From Bacillus sp. MRMR6 (lineage in GTDB: Bacteria; Bacillota; Bacilli; Bacillales; Cytobacillaceae): a DNA stretch of 39,595 bases. The translations under genes and the position numbers were made by a program. Positions 23,966-32,423 of this stretch are shown piece by piece. Within the stretch, counting starts at the first letter, position 1; each line of letters opens with the position of its first letter. The DNA lies in the NCBI RefSeq assembly GCF_001940785.1, contig NZ_MSLS01000005.1, positions 33,578-73,172 of the forward strand, read 5' to 3'. The notes below the pieces were generated by a model. That model was not told the origin of the DNA and ran no database searches. It saw only the letters and a list, made by a program, of their open reading frames with translations.

Positions 23966-25168
23966 TTAATAGTTGAATTTCTTTCTTGTCGATACAATCA
24001 GCACCATCGCCGGCACGGTACAGGCAATCATAGATAAGAAGGAAAGCCCGGGTGATATTTCATATATATAACCACCAACGAGTGTTAAAGCAGCCACGCT
24101 AAAACTCAAGGCAAGTGCAGAATAAATGCCTTGTGCATTCGGGATTTGCTGTTTAGGAAGGTTTTTTGTTATATATTGCATAAACGCGTAATGGGCCACA
24201 CCAAATGATAAGGCATGTAGGCTTTGGGATAACATAAAGATCCATATGTTTGGAAAGAAATAGACGAGTAACCAACGCAGTGATGACCCTGCAGCTGATA
24301 GCAGCAGTAAAGACGAAGGCTTCCATTCCTTGAATAGATGGTCTGCCTTCAAGAAGTAAAGAATCTCAAATAGAACAGCAATATTCAGAATCACGCCGAT
24401 GTAGAAGCTTTGGATCCCGATCTCCTGTAAATAAATATAACCATAATTATAATAAGATGCGTGTGAGCCTTGCAGTAAAATGACAGACAGTAACACAACG
24501 GGGAAACTCCTCACCTGCCATAAAGCTTGCATCGTTGGTTTTAGCTGCCGATCCATCCCAACGGGCTTTTCTAACAAAATTCCTGGTGCTGGTCTAAAAC
24601 TCATCGAAAGCATCAAAAATAAACCTGCAATCATACTCCATAATATCGCCTGTTCCCCAAAAAAGCCGGTTAGTACACTGATAATCAGGACAGCAATGAC
24701 AAAGGCAATCGACCCGTACGAACGGCTTTTCCCGTAGTGGACATCTCCTCGCTGGACTAATGTACCTGCTGTACTATCGAGTGCCGGAAGAATCGCCGGG
24801 AAAAAGACACTAAATAAAATCGTAACAATCAAAAGTGTTGTAAAGGAAGAAAACGGAACATATAGAATGGCCGCCACAAGTGAACCGGTAATTAAAGTGA
24901 GCAGCACTCGGTGACTGCTCCAGTACCTTGATACAAAGGGGAAAGCGAACAGGGCAGAGAGTCCCCTTGCCACTAAACCAAAGCCCATGATCATACTGGC
25001 CTCTGTTACACTCAGTCCTTTCGCCTGAACAAGCCAACCGGTCCAGTACGGTAAAAAGATCCCCCATGTAAGAAAAAACATAAAAAAGCTCTGTGAAAGC
25101 CAGCGTTGATTGTTGACTGAAAAAGCAGCTTGTAGATTTAATTGTTTAAGTGTTTGTTGATGATTCAT
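23966..25168 (-). CDS. MFS transporter, HcaT/MFS_1-like family
   Basis: A 400-aa transporter with about 12 membrane helices, of the MFS_1-like group that includes HcaT (3-phenylpropionate) and nucleoside-type porters. Signs are FFLTWGIFLPYWTGWL in helix 1 and FARGL-like GLVARGLSALFAFPFVSRYW after helix 2. The conserved RSYGSIAFVIAVLIISVLTG and the late GIYSALALSFSVAALTLVGGYIYE segment also fit. The frame is open 30 codons upstream; the ATG at 25168 has GGAGGG. It is divergent from a YeiL-like regulator, with a perfect palindrome in the shared spacer, so the regulator probably controls it. Substrate unknown; nucleosides are a guess from YeiL. Confidence 0.75.
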   Translation of the reverse strand: MNHQQTLKQLNLQAAFSVNNQRWLSQSFFMFFLTWGIFLPYWTGWLVQAKGLSVTEASMIMGFGLVARGLSALFAFPFVSRYWSSHRVLLTLITGSLVAAILYVPFSSFTTLLIVTILFSVFFPAILPALDSTAGTLVQRGDVHYGKSRSYGSIAFVIAVLIISVLTGFFGEQAILWSMIAGLFLMLSMSFRPAPGILLEKPVGMDRQLKPTMQALWQVRSFPVVLLSVILLQGSHASYYNYGYIYLQEIGIQSFYIGVILNIAVLFEILYFLKADHLFKEWKPSSLLLLSAAGSSLRWLLVYFFPNIWIFMLSQSLHALSFGVAHYAFMQYITKNLPKQQIPNAQGIYSALALSFSVAALTLVGGYIYEISPGLSFLSMIACTVPAMVLIVSTRKKFNY

Positions 25169-25216
25169 ATTGATCCCTCCATATGTATTGCATGATATCA
25201 GGAAAGTCCTTACACT

Positions 25217-25236
25217 AATATGAGATATCTCATATT
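25217..25236. promoter_or_regulatory. Perfect palindromic operator, Crp/Fnr type
   Basis: AATATGAGATATCTCATATT is a perfect 20-bp palindrome. It contains TATGA-N6-TCATA, one base per half-site different from the Crp consensus TGTGA-N6-TCACA. It lies 48 bp from the MFS gene start and 16 bp from the regulator start, the expected place for shared regulation. The regulator is inferred, not shown. Confidence 0.7.
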
Positions 25237-25252
25237 TCACATGGAGGCTAAG

Positions 25253-25924
25253 ATGCATTTTTTAACTGGTACATTAAGCGATTCTTATATTGAAAAATAC
25301 CCAATTCAATCACTTTTTTCGTTTCCGATTACCCCGTATCTTAAGGTTTGTAAGTTTGAACCTGGTGAATTTATATTTCAGGAAGGCTCGTTTCCTGAGT
25401 ATTTGTACTATCTTGTTGAGGGAAAAGCAAAGCTTTTTTTTACACAAAAAAATGGGAAGGTATCGATTCTCAGCTTTCTGCACCCCCCTGCCTTCATGGG
25501 TGAAATTGAACTGTTAAATTCGGAAAGGTATACGAAAGGAATTCAGGCTGTCACGCAGGTGATTTGTCTCGCTATTCCTACGAAGGCCTGTAAAGAAAAA
25601 CTATTAACAGATGCCACTTTTTTAAGACATTTATGCCTTTTTTTAAGTAATAAGACGTCGATTTACACATCTAAGATTGGGCAAACGCAAGCTTATCCTC
25701 TGATCAATCGGCTCGCTGCCTTTATTCTTTTATCAGCAGATCATGATTTTTATAAGGAAAAGCACACAGAAGTATGCGAATATCTAGGCGTTTCCTATCG
25801 GCACCTGCTGCACGTCCTAGCACAGTTAAGTGAAAACAACATCATTGAAAAACAATCCCGAGGTTACATCATTCGAGACAAAGACCGTCTTCAGGAATTA
25901 GCGAATGAGGTTAGAGAAAATTAG
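25253..25924 (+). CDS. Crp/Fnr family transcriptional regulator, YeiL-like
   Basis: A 223-aa regulator. The N-terminal cNMP-type beta barrel (about residues 20-120) includes YLKVCKFEPGEFIFQEGSFPEYLYYLVEGKAKLF and SFLHPPAFMGEIELLN. The C-terminal winged helix (about 155-205) includes HTEVCEYLGVSYRHLLHVLAQLSENNIIEKQSRGYII, with SYRHLLHVLAQL as recognition helix. Two cysteines lie in the C-terminal half (CKEKLL, HLCLFL); no FNR-type N-terminal cysteine cluster is present. The pattern matches YeiL of enterobacteria and similar Bacillus proteins. The frame opens at 25220 within the palindrome, but the ATG at 25253 has GGAGG five bases upstream and was chosen. Likely autoregulated and controlling the divergent MFS gene. 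Confidence 0.83.
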   Translation: MHFLTGTLSDSYIEKYPIQSLFSFPITPYLKVCKFEPGEFIFQEGSFPEYLYYLVEGKAKLFFTQKNGKVSILSFLHPPAFMGEIELLNSERYTKGIQAVTQVICLAIPTKACKEKLLTDATFLRHLCLFLSNKTSIYTSKIGQTQAYPLINRLAAFILLSADHDFYKEKHTEVCEYLGVSYRHLLHVLAQLSENNIIEKQSRGYIIRDKDRLQELANEVREN

Positions 25925-25928
25925 TTTT

Positions 25929-25954
25929 CATTGTATCCAAATTTGGATACAATG
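25929..25954. repeat. Perfect 26-bp palindrome after the regulator gene
   Basis: CATTGTATCCAAA is followed directly by its exact reverse complement, with no spacer, 4 bp after the stop codon of the YeiL-like gene. No T run follows, so it does not look like an intrinsic terminator; the real one is at 26045-26076. The TTGTATCC half-site suggests a regulator operator. Confidence 0.75.
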
Positions 25955-26044
25955 GTAAACCCACCGAAATATATTTTTAGATGCATCAGAAATTACCTTC
26001 ATAAATAAAGAAGCCCAATAATGGACTTCCGGTTCTAAATCGGC

Positions 26045-26076
26045 AAAAAGCCACTTCAAATATGAAATGGCTTTTT
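26045..26076. terminator. Bidirectional terminator between convergent genes
   Basis: AAAAAGCCACTTCA pairs with TGAAATGGCTTTTT (one mismatch) around AATA, with A and T runs on both sides. It serves the regulator gene (+) and the zinc-ribbon gene (-). Confidence 0.82.
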
Positions 26077-26102
26077 ACTCTACTCATAGGTACTACAGTA
26101 TC

Positions 26103-26387
26103 TTAATTACTTTGACACACATGTTCGACGGTAAACTTTCCATCACAGGAAGGGCACTTAAATCCATCTTGTTCAAGCTGTTTGTAAAGTAAAGCACGTT
26201 GTTTACGTAAATCATGATCAGCATCTTTTTCAATTTGTTTTTCGCTTTCTTTGTCAAAACATTTATAACAAATTGAGTAAAACTCCTTTACTTCTTTGAT
26301 TAATTGATCTATTTCCCAAGTTTTTAACTCTAAGTAACTCATTTTATCATTTGTAGCTGTCCCACATAACTCGCAACAAGTTTTCAT
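26103..26387 (-). CDS. Small zinc-ribbon protein, 94 aa
   Basis: The protein has paired cysteine motifs at both ends. KTCCELCG and YSICYKCFDKE lie in the N-terminal half, and KCPSCDGKFTVEHVC at the C-terminus, with a charged helix between them (ESEKQIEKDADHDLRKQRALLYKQLEQDG). It should bind one or two zinc ions. No family name is recognised. The start is the ATG at 26387 with AAAGGTG six bases upstream. It begins 37 bp after the desaturase stop on the same strand, so it may be co-transcribed with it. Confidence 0.6.
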   Translation of the reverse strand: MKTCCELCGTATNDKMSYLELKTWEIDQLIKEVKEFYSICYKCFDKESEKQIEKDADHDLRKQRALLYKQLEQDGFKCPSCDGKFTVEHVCQSN

Positions 26388-26423
26388 ACATATCACCTTT
26401 CGTATTTCTCTGTATAATTAAAT

Positions 26424-27332
26424 TTACTCCCGGAACTCGATGTTACTGCTTCCCACAAAACGGTCTCGGATTCGTTTTAAACGTTTGTGATACGTCAAAA
26501 TGTTGGATTGTGCTTTTTTTGCTTCATCAGTTGTCGTTTTCAAATTTTCAATATCCCAATACTCGACGATCACATCTAATACTTGATCAAAATATTGAAG
26601 TGGTCCGTAATTTGCTTCATTGGCAATAATTTTCATTCGATCACTGAAATCTGGCATTACCGCTCCAGGCATGGAGAAATTCATGATTATATTATCTAAA
26701 TACATCACTAAGTTTGGGTCTAAATCAAGATGTGCTTTAATCGTATCTCGATAAAAGGCATAATGGAGTGATTCATCTTTTGCTAGTCTTCTTAATAAAG
26801 TAGCTAAATCTTTATCATATGGGCTTGCAACCTTAGCGACATTACTATAAAAGACTAAAGTAGCTAGCTCTTGTAATGTAGTATAAGCCATGGTCTCAAT
26901 TGGATGAGTAAAATCAGGGGTCCAGCCATTCTCTACAACACTTTTTCTTAATTGATGAAGTCTCTCGGGATCAACATTTCTCGTTACTAATAAGTACGTC
27001 TCTAACAGATTAGAATGCTGATCCTCTTCAGCAGTCCACGTTTTAATAAAGTCTTTTAGAACTTCCATTGATTTATGGAAAGTGTAATATAAATGAGTTG
27101 TGTACCATGGTAAATTAACCTCAGTAAGGAGTGCTGTCTCGACCGCTACTATGACATTTTCTGGCAGTGTAACTTGACTTTTATCCCAAGGAACTCTCTT
27201 AAAACACATAGCTTTATCCCAAGGGATAAATTCATGATAACTCCAATCGATTTTAGCAGAACGTTCTTTATGAACCCTATATAACTCCGTTATTTTCGTT
27301 TCTAAATGATCATCAAACTCAGTACTTAACAT
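26424..27332 (-). CDS. Acyl-ACP desaturase (soluble diiron)
   Basis: A 302-aa soluble ferritin-like fatty-acid desaturase of the plant/actinobacterial stearoyl-ACP type. It should introduce a double bond into an acyl chain bound to acyl carrier protein, using ferredoxin or flavodoxin electrons and O2. Diiron ligands are E71 (VETALLTEVNLPWY), E103 and H106 (EEDQH at 102-106), E155 (LQELATLVFY) and E187 with H190 (DESLH at 186-190). The GTG at 27341 or the ATG at 27332 could be the start. The ATG is 8 nt from AGAGAG and was chosen, but neither site is strong. It is distinct from the membrane-bound Des desaturase of Bacillus. Confidence 0.88.
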   Translation of the reverse strand: MLSTEFDDHLETKITELYRVHKERSAKIDWSYHEFIPWDKAMCFKRVPWDKSQVTLPENVIVAVETALLTEVNLPWYTTHLYYTFHKSMEVLKDFIKTWTAEEDQHSNLLETYLLVTRNVDPERLHQLRKSVVENGWTPDFTHPIETMAYTTLQELATLVFYSNVAKVASPYDKDLATLLRRLAKDESLHYAFYRDTIKAHLDLDPNLVMYLDNIIMNFSMPGAVMPDFSDRMKIIANEANYGPLQYFDQVLDVIVEYWDIENLKTTTDEAKKAQSNILTYHKRLKRIRDRFVGSSNIEFRE

Positions 27333-27534
27333 CTCCCACACTCTCTTTCATTGATTTTCATTAAATTCCTTAAACTATGTACTTAAGGTGGTAAACTAGT
27401 GATATTCTGACTAATCATATCATAACAGTTGTTTTGTCGAAAGAAAAATTTGAACCTCACAGCCACTGGGTGCCTTATTATGCTTAAACTGGGAAAATGC
27501 TCCTTTCATAAACATTTGTTTAATAAACTAACTA

Positions 27535-29130
27535 TTATGTTAAACCGGAAGTTCTATCTTTATATTTATATGCTTTTGGAGATAACCCATAAAATCGTTT
27601 AAATGTTTTTAAAAAATAACTCTTACTCTCGAAGCCCAATTCATAGGCAATTTGTTCTACTGACTTGTTCGAGTGGTCTAGTAATTCGATTGCTTTTTCC
27701 ATTTTAACTCTTGTTACAAATTCCACGAAACCTTCTCCTGTTTCCTTCTTGTACATTCTACTGAAATAACTGGCATTCAAATGTAAATGGGCAGCTACCT
27801 CCGTTAAAGAAATCTTTTCGCAAAGATGGGTTTGGACATATTTTTGTGCTTTTAAAATATCTTCATTTCTAGTCGTCAAATCAATAGAATTGATTTGGTC
27901 AAGGAACTGATCCCAAATATTTTCTAAGACAGATTCTAAATGTTCAAAGGTTTCGACACGCTGGATGAAATAGTCTGTTAAGGGGATCGATTGGGTGTCG
28001 AATTGCTTTAATGCGTTTAAGGATAATTTAATATCAAATAGTAATTTCGTTACCCAATCCTTTACAGCTTCTGGTGAATGTTTCTTTTCTCGCATTTTAG
28101 TGAATTGCTGGGAAACACACGCTGTGACCTGGTCCTTTTTACCTTTTAATAGTAACTCTTTTAGATTCTGCGAGATTTCCACATAATCTTGAAAAATAGA
28201 GTCGCGAGTATAGGCAATAGGACGATAGGTTTGAATACTACCATGTTGATAATAAAACCTCTGCTGCTTATCTCTAAGCAATAATCGCATGTTATCGATC
28301 AATTGCTGTTGCTTTACATGATGTTCTCCGATCACAGAGGTAATACTAATGTTCAAACTGGTACGAATTTGACCATGGATTTCTTTTACTAATTGTTGTG
28401 TTTCGATTGATTTAATACTCCTAACAGGAACAAGCATTAAAAATGACCCTTGGAGATAGAATACTGGGATCTTAGCAACGACTTCTTCTAACACATTGTT
28501 TACACTTAACTGAAGCCATGATTCACTTTCATATTGGCTGACCGCTTCCTGGTAATGATCTATAAAGCATAGCACCAGAGTAAAATAATTACCGGAAAAG
28601 TTTATACCCAATGGTTCCTGTTGCTCTGTCCACCAATCCGTCTGACCCAAATTAGGTTCCATTAGCTTGTCGATAAACTTTAATTTTAAGGTCATATGAT
28701 TTGTTTCTAAGAATTTGGTTACCTTAATGTGCGGATTCTTTGTAGATTGTTCCTGGTCCAACGTCTTCTTTAATCTTTCTAGTAAAGCAATGATATCCAT
28801 CTCTTCCATGGTTTCTTTTAAAATATAATCATAGACTCCTAATTTTAAAGCTTGTTGTGCAAAGCGGAACTCATCATGACAAGATAGGATGATATGATAG
28901 GCGTTCAATTTTGATTTTCTAAGTTGCTCGATTAATTCGATTCCATTTAATTTTGGCATTCCAATATCGGTGATTAGAACATCATAAGGTTTTTCCTTCA
29001 GATAAACCAAAGCATCACTGCTATCTTGGAAATGGGCAATCACCTGGAATCCATAATCGTGCCAAGGAATGACTTTTTTCAAAAACTCAATCACGATCAC
29101 ATCATCATCTACCAAAACAACTTCATACAT
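27535..29130 (-). CDS. Response regulator with AraC output (YesN-like)
   Basis: A 531-aa regulator. The receiver domain (about 1-120) has acidic pocket DDD at 8-10 and phospho-acceptor D55 in VLITDIGMPKLNG. The middle is variable. The C-terminal AraC domain (about 425-525) has two helix-turn-helix units, LTEVAAHLHLNASYFSRMYKKETG and VEQIAYELGFESKSYFLKTFKRFYGLSP. It is paired with the histidine kinase 6 bp upstream (RBS AAGGGGTG, ATG start). It should activate the ABC importer operon that precedes it. The organisation matches YesN and LplR-type sugar-responsive systems. Confidence 0.92.
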   Translation of the reverse strand: MYEVVLVDDDVIVIEFLKKVIPWHDYGFQVIAHFQDSSDALVYLKEKPYDVLITDIGMPKLNGIELIEQLRKSKLNAYHIILSCHDEFRFAQQALKLGVYDYILKETMEEMDIIALLERLKKTLDQEQSTKNPHIKVTKFLETNHMTLKLKFIDKLMEPNLGQTDWWTEQQEPLGINFSGNYFTLVLCFIDHYQEAVSQYESESWLQLSVNNVLEEVVAKIPVFYLQGSFLMLVPVRSIKSIETQQLVKEIHGQIRTSLNISITSVIGEHHVKQQQLIDNMRLLLRDKQQRFYYQHGSIQTYRPIAYTRDSIFQDYVEISQNLKELLLKGKKDQVTACVSQQFTKMREKKHSPEAVKDWVTKLLFDIKLSLNALKQFDTQSIPLTDYFIQRVETFEHLESVLENIWDQFLDQINSIDLTTRNEDILKAQKYVQTHLCEKISLTEVAAHLHLNASYFSRMYKKETGEGFVEFVTRVKMEKAIELLDHSNKSVEQIAYELGFESKSYFLKTFKRFYGLSPKAYKYKDRTSGLT

Positions 29131-29136
29131 ATCGTC

Positions 29137-30939
29137 TCACCCCTTACGCACTGGAATCTGAAATGTTATTGTGGTTCCTTTGTCTACCCTGCTGTCGATC
29201 TTCAGCTGAAAAGCTTCTCCATAAATCAATTTCATCCTTTGGTAGACATTTTGCACACCTATCCCGTTAAACGATTGATGATGACTTTTACTAGAGTCTT
29301 GTTGACAGTTTGGTTGAAAAACTTTCTCTTCTAATCGCTCTAATGTGAGCTTGTCCATTCCTTTACCATTGTCTGTAACGACCAATTCCAAATACTCGCC
29401 ACTTTGTTCATTTGCAATGATTTTAATCGTTTCATTTCGATTATTGCTGCCATGAATGATGGCGTTTTCAATAATGGGTTGTAAGAAAAATCTTGGCACT
29501 TCGAACCTAGCAGCAGCTTCGATCACACGAATCTCCAATTCTACATCATGTTGGTGTCGAAAATTCATTAAATCAACATAATGCTTCACAATCGTTAACT
29601 CTTCCTCTAAAGGAATAAAAGCATTATTACGATTGATCGTCATTCGTAGAAGTGCGGATAAAGAATAAATAAGAGCAGCACTGTCGGTGTTCCCCTCCAT
29701 TTTTATTTTTAAGCGGATTGCATTTAAGACGTTGAATAAAAAATGCGGGTTAATTTGTGCTTGAAGCATGTCTAGTTCAGCATTTCGTTTGGCTGCTTCC
29801 TGGATTTTAATCTGTTCAATCATGTTTTCAATGGTATCGAGCATATGATTGAAGGAATGGCCTAATTGGGCAACGTCATTGTTTCCAGAAAGATGGATCC
29901 TTGCCGTTAAATCACCCTGTTTGATTGCTTTTGTCACCTGATGTAATCTTGTGATGGGTTTCGTCAATTCTCGTACAAGGATGATCAGTCCAATTAAAAA
30001 GAGAACTAAAAAACCACCTTGAATTAAAATCGTCGTTCTTGTAACCATATTGATCGATCCAATGGTGTCCTTATAGGGGACAAGGCTGACCAATCGCCAA
30101 TTCGAATAAGAGACTGGATAGGAAACCAATAAGTGCCTCTCTCCTTCAAAGTCAACAATTTGATAATCAGCGTGCGTCACATCATAGGGTAAGAGCGTCC
30201 CCACCTCATTTGTATCTAGACTTGAGTATATTTCCCCTGTCTGATTGGTCAAATAAAATTTCGTTCTCCTTTCACTTTGATATTGACTCAAAAGCTTCTT
30301 AATCTCCTTTTCTTTTAAACTAATAATTAAATAAGAATGGGCGGAATTAGCTCTTTGAATCTTTCTGCCAATGGTAATCAGATAGGGGTATGTATCTTTT
30401 TCGGATTGAATATAGGTAGGGTGTGCACCCAGCCAATAGGTTTGATAAAAGCTTAAATGATCCAACTTTTCGAACCAGGGTGTTTCTTTGAATTGTAAAG
30501 GATTATGGTCGATTTGTGAATAATTGGTGTAGTAAAAGTCATTAGGAAACACGATGGATATATATAGTGGCTTTAATAAATCGGTAATTCCCGATAATTC
30601 TTTCGATATTTGAATATAATTAAGAGCGATTTCTTGTTTTACGCTGGAGGAATCTGCATCAATTAACTCATGAGATTTGATCAGCTGCCTCATGCTTGAA
30701 TCAAATTGGATATAATTAGAGGTGTACATCATATCATCTAAAATGTTCTTTATTCCTAATTCTATCATTCTTAAATCGTCTTCCGATTGTGTGGCTGCAC
30801 GTTGTTCTAATACATCTTTGGTAAAATGGTTTGATACGATATAAGTGCTGATCCACGGAAATAAAATGCAAAGAATGACGGATATGATTAATCTTGTTCG
30901 GAGTGACATTTGCTTTATTTTTCTCCATAAAACCTTCAT
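29137..30939 (-). CDS. Sensor histidine kinase, YesM-like
   Basis: A 600-aa membrane kinase of the LytS/YesM group. TM1 is about residues 16-37 and TM2 about 302-322, with a roughly 265-residue extracytoplasmic sensor domain (Cache-like) between. A HAMP segment follows (LTKPITRLHQVTKAIKQGDLTARI). The phosphorylated histidine is H399 in QAQINPHFLFNVLNAIRL, and the ATP-binding GHKL region has PIIENAIIHG and VTDNGKGM. The reading frame begins with GTG at 30948; the ATG at 30939 is preferred by its GGTGAT spacing. It follows the substrate-binding lipoprotein gene after a hairpin, and probably senses the ligand or the loaded binding protein. Confidence 0.92.
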   Translation of the reverse strand: MKVLWRKIKQMSLRTRLIISVILCILFPWISTYIVSNHFTKDVLEQRAATQSEDDLRMIELGIKNILDDMMYTSNYIQFDSSMRQLIKSHELIDADSSSVKQEIALNYIQISKELSGITDLLKPLYISIVFPNDFYYTNYSQIDHNPLQFKETPWFEKLDHLSFYQTYWLGAHPTYIQSEKDTYPYLITIGRKIQRANSAHSYLIISLKEKEIKKLLSQYQSERRTKFYLTNQTGEIYSSLDTNEVGTLLPYDVTHADYQIVDFEGERHLLVSYPVSYSNWRLVSLVPYKDTIGSINMVTRTTILIQGGFLVLFLIGLIILVRELTKPITRLHQVTKAIKQGDLTARIHLSGNNDVAQLGHSFNHMLDTIENMIEQIKIQEAAKRNAELDMLQAQINPHFLFNVLNAIRLKIKMEGNTDSAALIYSLSALLRMTINRNNAFIPLEEELTIVKHYVDLMNFRHQHDVELEIRVIEAAARFEVPRFFLQPIIENAIIHGSNNRNETIKIIANEQSGEYLELVVTDNGKGMDKLTLERLEEKVFQPNCQQDSSKSHHQSFNGIGVQNVYQRMKLIYGEAFQLKIDSRVDKGTTITFQIPVRKG

Positions 30940-30975
30940 GATGATCACCGCTTCTGAAAAATAAAAAAATTTAAT

Positions 30976-31003
30976 AGAGAGAAAACGAGTCAGTTTTCTC
31001 TCT
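30976..31003 (-). terminator. Intercistronic hairpin between lipoprotein and kinase genes
   Basis: AGAGAGAAAAC pairs perfectly with GTTTTCTCTCT (11 bp) around GAGTCA. The T run is interrupted (ATTAAATTTTTTT), so it probably attenuates rather than ends transcription, reducing kinase and regulator expression relative to the importer. Confidence 0.6.
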
Positions 31004-31025
31004 AATTATAACATGAATATTCTAA

Positions 31026-32351
31026 TTATTTATTAGCATTGACTACTGCTTGGATTTTTTCTTCGATGTTTTTCATGGTTTTATCTAGATCTTGCTCACC
31101 AAGTAGATATAATTCTACTTCTGCCCCGAATTCGTTATAGGCTTCATTAATATATGGCGGTGGTGCAATGACTCCAGTTGCCTCAACGGAGGCAAGGGCA
31201 TGTTTCAATGATTCCATATGAACGGCATCAGGTTTTTTAGTACCTTTTACCACTGTTTCTAACGCTTGGGCTATATCTCCTTCCTTCCATGAAGGTAACC
31301 AGATTCCTTGTTCTATTATCCCTTTTGTTGTTAACCAACGCATGAACTCATAGGCCTCTTGCTTGTGTTTTGAGCTTTTGGCGATAGATATTAAATCCCC
31401 ACCCATCGATGCAAGTAGTTTATCACTCGCATTATTTTTTGGCCATGGTGCCCAGGCGATCTCAAATTCCGGTGTAAATTGACCCCATTCTGTGATCATA
31501 AAGCTTCCCGTTGGAACCATAGAGGCTGATTGGCTAAAGAATTGCTGACGATAATCTAATTTTTGCGATAAAATTTCAGCAAACGGAACAGATGATTTAT
31601 CAACAATTTCTAATTTATTCCGTAGTTCAAGTGAGGCACGTAACATCGGATCCGATGCATTAGAGGTACCATCCTCGTTCAGAATTAAATTATCTTTTGC
31701 TTTTCCCATCATTTTTAAGACAGAATAGAGATTATGCCATGTGTGTAAATACGAACCATAGTGATTGTCTGCCGTTAGCTTTTTAGCGTATTCCGCATAG
31801 TCATCCCATGTCCAGTCGGTTGGAATCTCTAGTCCAGCTTTATCGAGATGTGCTTTATTTAGCATAACAAGCATGGTTACGTTTTTCATCGGCAACCCAT
31901 AATAGTCTCCATTAATAGCTGGATATCCATTATTGTACACTTCATTGATAGCTATTCCTTCTTTTTCTACGTATTCTGTCACCGGTTCAAGCAAACCAGC
32001 ATCCACACGTTTAGCAAAATCATTAACATTCGAGAATAGGATCAGGTCCATTTCTTCCCCTGCAGATGCCATTAAATCTAATTGTTTGAAATAATCCTGG
32101 GAGTTCATGTTTTCTACAAGTGGAATGGATTCCACTTTTATTCCTGGGTTCTCTGCTTCATACTTGGCAATCACACCTTGCCATTTTCCAACATCCTCAT
32201 TGATCCAGTGAACAAATTTCAACGTGATTTCTTCATCAGCTGAATCAGATTTACCCTTATCTGATGAAGTTTTATCATTTCCAGAACAAGCTGCTAACGT
32301 CAACATGGTGAATAGTCCAACGAGTAGCCATAACCCCCATTTTTTCAGCAT
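31026..32351 (-). CDS. Carbohydrate ABC transporter substrate-binding lipoprotein
   Basis: A 441-aa extracellular binding lipoprotein (family 1). The signal peptide MLKKWGLWLLVGLFTM ends in lipobox LTLAAC, with lipidated C22, followed by a flexible Ser/Asp linker. The binding-protein fold shows LKFVHWINEDVGKWQGVIAKYEAENPGIKVE and AGLEIPTDWTWDDYAEYAKKL near the middle. The frame opens at 32420; the ATG at 32351 was chosen because AAGGGGAG lies seven bases before it and the signal peptide begins there. The sugar is unknown. It delivers ligand to the two permeases encoded upstream in the same operon. Confidence 0.93.
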   Translation of the reverse strand: MLKKWGLWLLVGLFTMLTLAACSGNDKTSSDKGKSDSADEEITLKFVHWINEDVGKWQGVIAKYEAENPGIKVESIPLVENMNSQDYFKQLDLMASAGEEMDLILFSNVNDFAKRVDAGLLEPVTEYVEKEGIAINEVYNNGYPAINGDYYGLPMKNVTMLVMLNKAHLDKAGLEIPTDWTWDDYAEYAKKLTADNHYGSYLHTWHNLYSVLKMMGKAKDNLILNEDGTSNASDPMLRASLELRNKLEIVDKSSVPFAEILSQKLDYRQQFFSQSASMVPTGSFMITEWGQFTPEFEIAWAPWPKNNASDKLLASMGGDLISIAKSSKHKQEAYEFMRWLTTKGIIEQGIWLPSWKEGDIAQALETVVKGTKKPDAVHMESLKHALASVEATGVIAPPPYINEAYNEFGAEVELYLLGEQDLDKTMKNIEEKIQAVVNANK

Positions 32352-32423
32352 CCAATTTCTCCCCTTATTTATCATTTGTATATCAACTCCCTCTAAATTA
32401 ATAGAATGAGTGCCTACCATTGT

